A DNA stretch of 7,966 nt from Burkholderiaceae bacterium (GCA_947470165.1 CANISN010000069.1:1-7966), one strand, 5' to 3'; counted from the first letter of the stretch, positions 1 to 5,928 are shown. Program-made: numbers and translations. Notes: generated from the sequence alone by a model not told the origin.

Positions 1-82
1 ACTCTGCATCTTTTAGAAACTGGGCGGTGAGTAAAGCGCCTACCGTACCAGCAGATCTGATTAAAAAAGATCGTCGATTCAT
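1..82 (-). CDS. Tat-exported protein, N-terminus only (cut by window edge)
   Basis: An open frame starts with ATG at 82-80 and runs off the left edge, showing 27 codons. The start has a good ribosome binding site (AGGAG at 93-89, 6-base spacer). The peptide begins MNRRSFLIRSAGTVGALL, a typical twin-arginine leader: RRSFL fits the S-R-R-x-F-L-K pattern and a hydrophobic stretch follows. The mature protein should therefore be exported folded to the periplasm, often with a cofactor bound, but nothing of it is visible, so the function cannot be named. It lies 110 bases downstream of the 77-residue gene on the same strand and may share its transcript. I am confident of the gene and the Tat leader, but not of any product. 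Confidence 0.8.
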   Translation of the reverse strand, partial: MNRRSFLIRSAGTVGALLTAQFLKDAE

Positions 83-143
83 GGTTTTCTCCTATTTAGC
101 CAGTTCAACAAAATGTCAGGCCTGGCAATTGGGAATAACTCCG

Positions 144-170
144 CCTTTACTACCTTTACTACCTTTATTA
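144..170. repeat. 9-base tandem repeat, three copies
   Basis: CCTTTACTA occurs twice in tandem (144-152, 153-161), followed by CCTTTATTA (162-170), which differs at one base. A degenerate fourth unit may follow at 171-179. The repeat lies in the gap between the 77-residue gene and the Tat gene. Its unit is a multiple of three. Read on the minus strand it falls in a short open frame giving Gly-Ser-Lys repeats, but that frame has no start codon. Confidence 0.8.
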
Positions 171-192
171 CTATTACTGCCGTTATTGCATG

Positions 193-426
193 CTACAAAC
201 TACCTAAAAACTCCTTGGCAATTGCTAGCCACTTTTGCTCTAGCGCTTGTGGAGCGAGGTTTTCGATATCAAACGCTAATTCAGTCGCTTCTGGGTCGGT
301 GATGCTGAGACTTTGATCACCGACAAAGAGTCGGTAAATATCATCAACATCCCAAACATCGATTGCACTACCAACGTAGACTACTTTTGCGGGCAACAAT
401 TGATCGCCCACGATGACTCTCGCCAT
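193..426 (-). CDS. hypothetical protein, 77 residues, acidic
   Basis: I do not recognise this protein. The frame has a strong ribosome binding site (GAGGAG at 439-434, 7-base spacer) and follows a leader RNA with an intrinsic terminator, which favours it over the antisense frames. No signal peptide, membrane segment or cysteine is present. The chain is rich in Asp, Glu, Leu and Ala. The short motif VGDQ appears twice (about residues 6-9 and 35-38), and the second half looks helical with aromatic residues near the end (EQKWLAIAKEF). It is probably a small cytoplasmic protein. It is followed by the Tat-exported protein, perhaps in one operon. If the leader is a riboswitch, its expression would depend on a metabolite, possibly S-adenosylmethionine; this is inference. 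Confidence 0.75.
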   Translation of the reverse strand: MARVIVGDQLLPAKVVYVGSAIDVWDVDDIYRLFVGDQSLSITDPEATELAFDIENLAPQALEQKWLAIAKEFLGSL

Positions 427-472
427 AATGATTCTCCTCAGGTTATTAAAGAACGTAGGCTTTGGAAATCAA

Positions 473-494
473 AAAGCCCCAAAGAAGGGGCTTT
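473..494 (-). terminator. intrinsic terminator inside the leader of the 77-residue gene
   Basis: A perfect 8-base-pair stem, AAAGCCCC/GGGGCTTT (494-487 with 480-473 on the minus strand), encloses a 6-base loop. It is followed by a run of five T on the minus strand. It lies 47 bases upstream of the start codon at 426 and directly downstream of a folded RNA. It should therefore either end a short independent RNA or act as the switchable terminator of a riboswitch. Confidence 0.85.
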
Positions 495-603
495 ACGTTT
501 AGTTATCTAATCAAGTTGCCTTGTTAGATCACATTCGCTATAAGCGTAGCACCGTTGTCAAATAGACCGGTTGCTGTGGGCTCTCGCCCTCTCTTTATGT
601 ATT
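473..603 (-). ncRNA. structured leader RNA, SAM-clan riboswitch-like (candidate)
   Basis: Hand folding on the minus strand gives an ordered set of helices. P1 pairs AUACAU (602-597) with AUGU-G-AU (534-528, one bulged G). P2 is GGGC-GAGA-GCCC (589-578). P3 is ACCG-GUC, loop UAUUU, GAC-aa-CGGU (571-551). P4 is CGCU-UAU-AGCG (546-536). Immediately after P1 comes a 10-base-pair hairpin closed by a GCAA tetraloop with one bulged A (529-505), then the terminator. The order P1[P2,P3,P4] and the blocks AGAGAGGG, CAGCAACC and GGUGCUA recall the SAM-I/SAM-IV riboswitch clan. The usual P2 kink-turn and the AAUUCC-type P3/P4 joint are missing, so it could be a divergent member, another riboswitch class or a small RNA. 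That it is a folded RNA is well supported; the ligand is a guess. Confidence 0.5.
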
Positions 604-637
604 GGTCAATTATACGGACTTAAACCTTTTTTGCATA
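602..637 (-). promoter_or_regulatory. sigma70-type promoter of the leader RNA
   Basis: The minus strand carries a perfect -10 box TATAAT at 614-609. At 17 bases upstream the -35 position holds only TATGCA (637-632), a weak match. The predicted start, about 603-602, falls exactly at the first base of helix P1 of the leader RNA, which supports both calls. Confidence 0.6.
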
Positions 638-662
638 GGGGAATTCGTAATTATTTTTAGCA

Positions 663-698
663 TTGAAATCCGTTTCCTGCTTTCCTAATATAGAAATC
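663..698 (+). promoter_or_regulatory. candidate sigma70 promoter of the bactofilin operon
   Basis: TTGAAA (663-668) and TAATAT (686-691) are separated by exactly 17 bases and match the consensus at 5/6 and 4/6 positions. Transcription would start near 698, leaving about 208 bases of untranslated leader before the ATG at 906. I saw no better promoter nearer the gene. Confidence 0.45.
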
Positions 699-905
699 AA
701 GCACTTAGAAAGCAGATTATTTTGTTGCCCTGCAACCAAATTTCATAGCGTAAAAAATACAAAAATTGATTGGACAAGATAGTGCTTGAAAGGCACGATA
801 AACCCATGTCGATAAGTCAGTTAAGCGTGCGAACGGTCCCGTTTCGATACAGCATGAATTAACTGATTTATTGGCAACCAAATAGACATTCTTGAGGAGT
901 ACATC
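698..905 (+). promoter_or_regulatory. long structured 5' leader of the bactofilin operon
   Basis: This gene-free stretch holds several inverted repeats: GTTGC-CCT-GCAAC (724-736); GTGCTT-GAA-AGGCAC (782-796, one G-U pair); and an extended imperfect hairpin at 817-866. The last is closed by a perfect 8-base arm (TCAGTTAA 817-824, TTAACTGA 859-866), with inner arms CGTG/CATG and CGAACG/CG-t-TTCG. GTTGCC (724-729) can alternatively pair with GGCAAC (873-878), which would enclose the whole domain and compete with the first hairpin. The leader ends at a strong ribosome binding site, GAGGAG (894-899). It does not match any riboswitch family I know. It may be a cis-regulatory element or a small RNA region. 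Confidence 0.4.
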
Positions 906-1079
906 ATGAATATTGCGCAATTAGAAATTGAAGAAGACGGCCTTTCTGAAAAAGTATTCGCATTACAAAGCTATGAATTAGTTGAAGAGAGACTGATTTG
1001 GCAGCATCTGTCGAGACGTAAAATTAATAAAATGCATAACATCCCAGAGCAAGACTATCGTAAGCAGAATCATGATTAA
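906..1079 (+). CDS. small hypothetical protein, 57 residues
   Basis: ATG at 906 follows an excellent ribosome binding site (GAGGAG at 894-899, 6-base spacer), and the frame closes with TAA at 1077-1079. The product begins MNIAQLEIEEDGLSEKVFAL and ends in a basic tail (SRRKINKMHNIPEQDYRKQNHD). The middle (SYELVEERLIWQHLSRRK) reads as an amphipathic helix with an acidic front and a basic back. It has no signal peptide, membrane segment or cysteine. It ends 17 bases before the bactofilin start, so the two should be co-transcribed, and it could be a partner or regulator of the filament. I do not recognise a family. The ribosome binding site and operon position are the evidence that it is real. 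Confidence 0.75.
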   Translation: MNIAQLEIEEDGLSEKVFALQSYELVEERLIWQHLSRRKINKMHNIPEQDYRKQNHD

Positions 1080-1096
1080 GCCCAGAAGGAATGAGT

Positions 1097-1525
1097 ATGT
1101 TTGAGACTAAAAAATCGACTAATTATCAACTTCAATTTACTAATGAAATTGGAGCGGGGTCCAAAGTACTTGGAAACCTCGAGGGCAACGGCAATATGCG
1201 GGTTGCGGGGCATTTTGTGGGCAATATCCATGAGGCACAAGATAGTAATTCAACCCTGGTCATCGATAAAGATGGGGTTTTAACCGGTGATTTGCATTAT
1301 TCCAATCTGATTGTTGCGGGAACCATTGAAGGCTCCATTACGGTGGATGAAAAAATGGTGGTGTATCCGAGCGCTATGATTCAGGGCAATATCCGCTACA
1401 AATCCATTGATATCCACCCTGATGCTAGAGTTAATGGTGTGCTATCTTGCGAAGCCTTAGATGCAATCAACCTTAATAAATCAGAAGTGATTGCGTTTGA
1501 GAACATCAAAAAAATTGCCTCATAA
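1097..1525 (+). CDS. bactofilin (polymer-forming cytoskeletal protein, DUF583)
   Basis: The 142-residue protein is nearly all bactofilin domain. From about residue 18 to 117 it shows the family's repeating beta-helix turns with Gly-Asn/Asp-Ile/Leu corners: LGNLEGNGNMRVAG, FVGNIH, LTGDLHYSNLIVAGTIEGSI, IQGNIRYKSIDIHPDARVNG. Bactofilins polymerise without nucleotide into membrane-associated filaments that place cell-wall enzymes, stalks or partition proteins; which role applies here is unknown. An upstream in-frame ATG at 1091 abuts the ribosome binding site GAAGGA (1085-1090). The ATG at 1097 has a normal 6-base spacer and is preferred, giving MFETKK. It is the second gene of a likely three-gene operon, with the 57-residue protein before it and an acidic unknown after it. 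The family call is firm. Confidence 0.93.
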   Translation: MFETKKSTNYQLQFTNEIGAGSKVLGNLEGNGNMRVAGHFVGNIHEAQDSNSTLVIDKDGVLTGDLHYSNLIVAGTIEGSITVDEKMVVYPSAMIQGNIRYKSIDIHPDARVNGVLSCEALDAINLNKSEVIAFENIKKIAS

Positions 1526-1570
1526 AAAACTATCAAATGATGTAAACCGCTATTAGCAAACGGAGTCTTT

Positions 1571-1969
1571 ATGGCTTTTAGAATTTCACCTAAAAATGAA
1601 TTTCAGATTACTGAGCGGATGACTTACCGCAAAGACAATAAAGAAATGAACTGCGGCTTTCTTTGGAAAAGCGGTTCTTTTATTACGGAGAGTCCACCCA
1701 ATTTTTTAGCCGAATATGATGAGCATATTGGCATTAGCGTGGGGAGCCAGGACTTTACGGAGGTGAACCTCTCTAGTGAAGGTCAGCACCTAATCTACTT
1801 CTCCGAGACTATCCCAAAAGATGAGCAAGAAGCCTTAAACGCTATTTTTCAGCAAAGTAATACTACAGATGATTTTGATATTGGCTTTCAACACAAAGGT
1901 TGGCAATTGATCGATATGGATATCGTGATGTGGGGTGATCTATCGATCACTAGCAAACTTGATACCTAA
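1571..1969 (+). CDS. hypothetical protein, 132 residues, acidic
   Basis: I do not recognise this protein. Its start has a ribosome binding site (GGAG at 1562-1565, 5-base spacer), and it follows the bactofilin by 45 bases without a terminator, so it is probably the last gene of that operon. It is soluble-looking, with no signal peptide or membrane helix and a single cysteine near residue 28. Short alternating hydrophobic stretches (HIGISVG, QHLIYFSE, WQLIDMDIVMW) suggest a mixed alpha/beta fold with several strands. A helix-like segment (PKDEQEALNAIFQQ) lies near residues 82-95. The C-terminal WQLIDMDIVMWGDLSI block is its most distinctive feature. Its operon position suggests a link to the bactofilin, but nothing in the sequence proves one. 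Confidence 0.75.
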   Translation: MAFRISPKNEFQITERMTYRKDNKEMNCGFLWKSGSFITESPPNFLAEYDEHIGISVGSQDFTEVNLSSEGQHLIYFSETIPKDEQEALNAIFQQSNTTDDFDIGFQHKGWQLIDMDIVMWGDLSITSKLDT

Positions 1970-1982
1970 ACCCAGTATCAAG
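1935..1982. terminator. candidate bidirectional terminator between convergent genes
   Basis: Two perfect inverted repeats sit at the junction of the converging genes. GTGATC-TATC-GATCAC (1935-1950) is the first. CTTGATAC (1958-1965) with GTATCAAG (1975-1982), around a 9-base loop, is the second, and its loop holds the stop codon of the plus-strand gene. Neither is followed by a proper T-run (only TTT on the minus side), so a terminator role is plausible but not firm. Confidence 0.35.
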
Positions 1983-1988
1983 GTCTGA

Positions 1989-2519
1989 TTACTGCATTTG
2001 CTGGGCCTCTTTTAGCAAGTTATCAAATATTTTCTCTAGCTTGGAATTCGTCCCTCTGATGCCAGCCACCACTGCTTCAGACCAAAGAACATACTCTTGC
2101 TTGCGTTTGAGATTCCAGCCTGCTGGCGGGGCGACCAATATATCGCGCAGATTACAAATCTTGTCAGCGAGTTTGACAAGCTTGGCCTCATGGCTAGCAA
2201 AAGGGGTATGAGCGATTTGCAAGCTTTTACGCACCTCTTTGGCGAGCGATTTATCGTCGGTCAGTTCTTTCACAATCGCAGTGACTTTTTTACCAAAATG
2301 GGTGATTAATTCTTCTTCAGTCGTTTGGGTATCTTCAATCACATCATGGAGTAACGCTGCGCACAGCACATCCCATGACATCACCCCACCCTCGTTGACT
2401 AGTACATTGACTAGTTCAATTGGGTGATTAATATACGGCGTAATTTGCGCATCTTTGCGACGTTGATTTTTATGCTTCTCGGCAGAAAATGCCAAGGCAC
2501 GGACAAAATGATTAATCAT
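1989..2519 (-). CDS. Mesh1-type HD-domain (p)ppGpp hydrolase
   Basis: This 176-residue protein is a stand-alone RelA/SpoT hydrolase domain without synthetase or regulatory parts, the usual size of metazoan MESH1 and bacterial small alarmone hydrolases. Visible landmarks are KNQRRKD and TPYINHPIE with metal ligand H32, ALLHDVIEDT with H58-D59 and E62-D63, the ELTDDK segment near 85-90, and KLVKLADKICNLRD with D119 and N123. These are the residues that bind manganese and the alarmone. The enzyme should remove the 3' pyrophosphate of ppGpp/pppGpp in the cytoplasm; MESH1 homologues can also act on NADPH. All key residues are intact. It has its own promoter, lies 79 bases downstream of the LPP20-like gene on the same strand, and converges with the bactofilin operon. 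The family call is firm; the in vivo substrate is inferred. Confidence 0.92.
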   Translation of the reverse strand: MINHFVRALAFSAEKHKNQRRKDAQITPYINHPIELVNVLVNEGGVMSWDVLCAALLHDVIEDTQTTEEELITHFGKKVTAIVKELTDDKSLAKEVRKSLQIAHTPFASHEAKLVKLADKICNLRDILVAPPAGWNLKRKQEYVLWSEAVVAGIRGTNSKLEKIFDNLLKEAQQMQ

Positions 2520-2522
2520 GAT

Positions 2523-2559
2523 GTCGCCTATTATAGGGATCCCCTATTTATTTTTCCAA
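2523..2559 (-). promoter_or_regulatory. promoter of the ppGpp hydrolase gene, nearly leaderless
   Basis: The minus strand carries TTGGAA (2559-2554, 4/6 match) and a perfect TATAAT (2535-2530) with an 18-base spacer. The predicted start is near 2523, only about 4 bases before the ATG at 2519. That leaves no room for a normal ribosome binding site, so translation would be leaderless or nearly so unless another promoter is used. Confidence 0.55.
2533..2547. promoter_or_regulatory. perfect dyad overlapping the -10 box (candidate operator)
   Basis: ATAGGG-ATC-CCCTAT is a perfect inverted repeat with two 6-base arms and a 3-base centre. It overlaps the -10 box at 2530-2535 and the promoter spacer, so a bound protein would block the promoter of the ppGpp hydrolase gene. 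I do not recognise the regulator, and chance occurrence is possible. Confidence 0.35.
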
Positions 2560-2598
2560 TCCCGCATGCGTCCCCAATGGACTCATAGGCAGATAGAC

Positions 2599-3582
2599 TT
2601 ACTCAACACTAAATTGACCAATCATCGCGCCTGGCTTTTGTAATGCTTCTGTTCGGCGCGCGACATACTCCGGATTTTTCGCCCCGAGTAAACCTACTTG
2701 TTTTTCAGCGCCATTAGCATCTTGTACTACTACAGCGTCATTACCGTTGGCCTTAACAGACTCTAAAAGCGAGCCATCCAGCTTGATTGCTGGGGCAACA
2801 TCAGGTCTGCCAGAAGCTGGTGAGAACGGTGGCATCAGTTGCTCTACTCTACTAGACTCGACTTGTGCAGTTGACCCTGTTGGTGCTATCAATAGTGGCG
2901 CTGGTGTTTTGCTCAATTGCTCGACCTTAGGGGCTATAGCAGGCGCTACAGGCTGGCCTATTGGTACAGTACCGTTCTGCTCTTTTATGTCTCTTGTCTC
3001 TTTAGTGATGCCGTCTAGTTCTTTAAAGGCATCGCCAGAGCGATTGCCAATATCCTTAGTACTCTTAGCAATGTTTTTAGAGCCCAATGGTAGAGCAACT
3101 AATACATAGGTACGAATGCGATTGCCTTCGGCCACATGCTTCATCTCGACGGTCTCGACCCCAGAGATATCCACATCAGGACATAGGCTACGCACGGTTA
3201 ATTCTGACTGCTCGACTGAGGCGGCGTCATTATCAGCGCGATACATCTTCATTTGACTACGCACTTTACCGCCAGCACCTGTACAAATCTTCACATAGGC
3301 CATCGTTTTGGCTTTCAGGTCAGCCATCGAAAAGTCGCTACTAATGGCGGTGCCATTTTCATAAATCACGCCAGACTCTTTGGGAAGTTTGCTCATCCAA
3401 TCAGGCGCCTCGCTAATCGCTTGCTTTGCCACCTTGGCCTGCGCACGATAATCCTCTTGCTGTTGGTTTTGTACTTGCTGCACTGGGTTACTTCCACAGG
3501 CACTCAGCAGTAAGCCTAGAGCACTGCCTAATGCAATGCTGCGAACACTATCAATACTATAAACAATCAATTGCTTTTTCAT
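2599..3582 (-). CDS. LPP20-like lipoprotein
   Basis: The start at 3582 is chosen over the more upstream one at 3624. It has a ribosome binding site (AAGGA at 3596-3592, 9-base spacer), gives a clean signal peptide and avoids overlap with the preceding gene. The 327-residue product has a lipobox LLLSAC with lipidation at C29; Gly at +2 does not signal inner-membrane retention, so an outer-membrane location is likely. A Gln-rich linker follows. Residues of about 58-165 (APDWMSKLPKE, ENGTAISSDFSMADLKAK, then a strand ending in RIRTYVLVALPL) resemble the LPP20 fold, which has no agreed function. The rest is a Pro/Ala/Val-rich linker and a short C-terminal block ending in QFSVE. It is the third gene of the SOS-boxed operon, 25 bases after the second. 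LPP20 membership is by pattern only. Confidence 0.8.
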   Translation of the reverse strand: MKKQLIVYSIDSVRSIALGSALGLLLSACGSNPVQQVQNQQQEDYRAQAKVAKQAISEAPDWMSKLPKESGVIYENGTAISSDFSMADLKAKTMAYVKICTGAGGKVRSQMKMYRADNDAASVEQSELTVRSLCPDVDISGVETVEMKHVAEGNRIRTYVLVALPLGSKNIAKSTKDIGNRSGDAFKELDGITKETRDIKEQNGTVPIGQPVAPAIAPKVEQLSKTPAPLLIAPTGSTAQVESSRVEQLMPPFSPASGRPDVAPAIKLDGSLLESVKANGNDAVVVQDANGAEKQVGLLGAKNPEYVARRTEALQKPGAMIGQFSVE

Positions 3583-3607
3583 GATGAAAGTTCCTTTATT
3601 AAAAGTT

Positions 3608-4468
3608 TTAAAACTTATCGACAACTGTCCATTGATTCACACCAGACCTTACGGTCACTAAGGTAAAACGAACTGCTTGATTTAAATGTATCTCAGTCTT
3701 TGAGACTAGCTGATAGATATTGCCCTTCCACTTGCGCAATGCTGAATGCGATGCCCCATCTTTAATATCTCGTGCGCTCAAACTCATCTGATCGCCAATT
3801 CGGATGAAGGGCCTCTCTTGCGCATAGGGAAAATTGGTGCAGATTTCTTTGCGAGTTAACCGTTGATCACTTGATAGATATTGGGCTTGCCGATAACCTG
3901 TCTTAGCCTCAACGGTCTCTTCAAAGTAACAGCGCGGGGAAGCGATAGGCGGCTGATTAGGACTTGCTTGGAAATCTGCCTTCATCAAATCTCGGCTCAC
4001 TTCACTGCCTTGACAGGCAAAACGCAATGACCAAATACGATACTTGGCCAGCGAGTAATAACTCTTACTAATTTTTCCAGGATAGGTATTGCCTTCCACT
4101 CCATCAACGATATAAAAGCGATTACTGCGCAGCTGCTCCTCTAAGAGCGCAATTTGCTCGACTCTTCTTTCACAGTCAGGCTCAAAGCGGACTAAATCTT
4201 CATAACTTAAGCGTTCAAAATTAGAAACCGTCACCGGGGGTGATACCGTGGATACTTTTTGGATAGGCCTTTGCGTTGCATAGGCATTGTTTACTGGCGC
4301 TGAATAAGTTGAAGCTGGATATGTTTTGGCCTGATAGCTTGGAGCTTGATACGGGGGTTTTGTTGGCGCGACATAGGCGTTGCTATACGTGTAGCTAGCA
4401 CCATAGCGAGGGGCGCTTGAGCAGGCGCCTAGCAACATCACTAAACCAAGAAGCAGGAGCGCTTTCAT
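3608..4468 (-). CDS. lipoprotein with Tyr/Pro/Ala-rich linker and four-cysteine domain
   Basis: The 286-residue product has a short signal peptide with lipobox LLGAC (lipid on C16) followed by Ser-Ser, consistent with sorting to the outer membrane. Residues of about 22-68 form a low-complexity linker of repeated Tyr-x-Ala/Pro units (YQAPSYQAKTYPASTYSAP), the sort of tether that crosses periplasm or peptidoglycan. The remaining 200 residues form an unrecognised domain with four cysteines (ECERR-type C99, RFACQG, SPRCYF, KEICTN), enough for two disulfides. Its ATG overlaps the stop of the DUF4407 gene as ATGA, and AAGGT (4479-4475) is its ribosome binding site, so translation of the two is coupled and their amounts are probably linked. 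The function is unknown; a role as outer-membrane partner of the DUF4407 protein is inferred. Confidence 0.85.
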   Translation of the reverse strand: MKALLLLGLVMLLGACSSAPRYGASYTYSNAYVAPTKPPYQAPSYQAKTYPASTYSAPVNNAYATQRPIQKVSTVSPPVTVSNFERLSYEDLVRFEPDCERRVEQIALLEEQLRSNRFYIVDGVEGNTYPGKISKSYYSLAKYRIWSLRFACQGSEVSRDLMKADFQASPNQPPIASPRCYFEETVEAKTGYRQAQYLSSDQRLTRKEICTNFPYAQERPFIRIGDQMSLSARDIKDGASHSALRKWKGNIYQLVSKTEIHLNQAVRFTLVTVRSGVNQWTVVDKF

Positions 4469-5928
4469 GATGCTACCTTAGCCCCTAAGTTAGGATGACC
4501 GCCAAATGCATAGACCTGAGCGCCTGCTGATGGTGGCTCACTTGATGAATCACCCTCATTGGAAGACTTGCCCATAAAAGGTTTACTCACTGTCGCCATT
4601 GCTGGCATGACTACGCGATTAATAAACTGGCCACTAGCCTCCGAAAAGCTTTGCGTAAATTGATGCTGTGCTCGCAGATACGCATTACTTTGACGTTTGA
4701 GCTCTTCTAACTCTTGCCGAATCTTTTCATTTTCTAAATCTTGGATGAGCTTTTGCTTGACAATATTGGAGTCGACCTCTTGGCGCAGGGCATATTGCTC
4801 TTTATCCACTAGAGCATGCTCATGGCGCGCTAGTGCAATCTGCGCATCCCCATCAAGTCGCTTAGCAGCACTTTGATTTACCTGAGCCAGTGCACAGGTT
4901 TTATTGTCATAGGCAAAGATGGCCATGCGGTGACCGAGTGGGGATTGCCCTGCCTGAAGTTTAAGTAATATCGGCATGAGCTCAAGGCACAGTTGCAGCA
5001 AAGTAATTAAGGCGTATTTCATAAACGCGCCAGGATTGTTGCGTACTAAAGACGAGAGCACATCAGCTGAAGCTACATTGATGTAGGACTCGTTGATCTG
5101 AGCCGCCTTATCTAAATCTTGAGCAATCTCTTTTTTCGCAGTATCAATATCGCCTTGCGCTTGCGTGATGGCGGCACCCATGCGCTCGAGCTCTGCCTCT
5201 TTAGGGCTGACATAATTACGATAGTTCTCACGGTAGATGCCATCAATGCGCTCACACTCACGCTTATCTTTAGCGTACAGGCTAATGATGTCATGCTCGT
5301 CCAAATCGGGCGCAAAGGTAGTCTTGGTTTTTTTGTTGTAGTCTGCAAAGCATTGGCCAACTAGGCCGCGTTGGCGCACTAATTCAGGCGTTAATGATGA
5401 GATCTCTTTACGCAATTTCGTAGTTTTATCCTCAAGACTCGTAAGTCCAGCATTTTTATCGGCTAACTCATACTTTTCTTGATAGCGCTCTTTCGCTTGT
5501 GTGAACCGACCATCTTTCATATCCTGAGCATGAATAGCGAGCTCAGACTTTAAAAAGAGTGGCATCGTAAATTGACTACTCAACGTCCCAATCACGGTAA
5601 TCAAAAAGATACGAATACCTAAGTACACATAGGTCAGTTTCTTATCAGTCTCATAGCGAGTGTCGGCCAGATAAATAAAATTACGATCAAGCACCAAAAC
5701 AATGGCAGCGCCAATGAAAGCGAATACGAGCGCCATGAGCATTTGCAAGAGGATGTGCAAGTCCATCGCCAGAAACCAGCCAGCAATACCAAATTGCAAA
5801 GCAGCCAAGAAGCTGGCAAAGGCAATCGCTGCGCCAATTTTGCTGAGGCTGCCGACTTCTTCAGCAGAAGTCCTCGCACTAATGCGATGGCCGGTGAGAA
5901 AAACAAGGTGTTGACGAATTGTGCTCAT
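4465..5928 (-). CDS. DUF4407 inner-membrane protein
   Basis: The 487-residue protein has membrane helices at about 31-54, 57-80 and 101-124, then a 180-residue segment predicted periplasmic. A fourth helix lies at about 303-323, followed by a cytoplasmic tail with a charged coiled coil (about 360-420) and a low-complexity Ser/Pro/Gly end. The LDR motif closing helix 2 (LVLDRNF), the charged helix 4 (LCLELMPILLKL) and the layout are the hallmarks of DUF4407, a widespread family of unknown function. C193 and C225 in the periplasmic part could form a disulfide. An upstream GTG at 5940 lacks a ribosome binding site; ATG at 5928 sits behind GGGTGA and is preferred. It leads an operon with two lipoproteins, overlaps the first by 4 bases, and lies about 104 bases downstream of a LexA box. 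Confidence 0.85.
   Translation of the reverse strand: MSTIRQHLVFLTGHRISARTSAEEVGSLSKIGAAIAFASFLAALQFGIAGWFLAMDLHILLQMLMALVFAFIGAAIVLVLDRNFIYLADTRYETDKKLTYVYLGIRIFLITVIGTLSSQFTMPLFLKSELAIHAQDMKDGRFTQAKERYQEKYELADKNAGLTSLEDKTTKLRKEISSLTPELVRQRGLVGQCFADYNKKTKTTFAPDLDEHDIISLYAKDKRECERIDGIYRENYRNYVSPKEAELERMGAAITQAQGDIDTAKKEIAQDLDKAAQINESYINVASADVLSSLVRNNPGAFMKYALITLLQLCLELMPILLKLQAGQSPLGHRMAIFAYDNKTCALAQVNQSAAKRLDGDAQIALARHEHALVDKEQYALRQEVDSNIVKQKLIQDLENEKIRQELEELKRQSNAYLRAQHQFTQSFSEASGQFINRVVMPAMATVSKPFMGKSSNEGDSSSEPPSAGAQVYAFGGHPNLGAKVAS

Noticed and set aside
27..302. Plus-strand open frame with a Leu/Pro-rich stretch
   Set aside because: The Leu/Pro run is only the complement of the 9-base repeat. 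The frame lies antisense to the Tat gene start and the 77-residue gene, both of which have good ribosome binding sites.
313..510. Plus-strand 65-codon open frame
   Set aside because: It is antisense to the 77-residue gene, runs through the terminator hairpin and lacks a ribosome binding site.
792..815. Flagellar sigma28-type promoter (GTCGATAA)
   Set aside because: The -10-like box is good, but no proper -35 element lies at the required spacing.
782..866. Cyclic-di-GMP-I riboswitch upstream of the bactofilin operon
   Set aside because: GGCACGATAAACCC is only loosely like the family core; the conserved GGCAAACC and ACGCAAAGCC blocks are missing.
717..920. Minus-strand 67-codon open frame across the bactofilin leader
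   Set aside because: It has no visible ribosome binding site, its composition is unlike a protein, and it overlaps the promoter-proximal hairpins and the start of the 57-residue gene.
2561..2590. Terminator between the LPP20-like gene and the hydrolase gene around CGCATGCG
   Set aside because: The palindrome is short, the outer arms pair for only three bases and no T-run follows on the minus strand.
3583..3624. Longer start of the LPP20-like gene at 3624
   Set aside because: It would overlap the end of the preceding gene and bury the signal peptide behind 14 extra polar residues; the ATG at 3582 has its own ribosome binding site.
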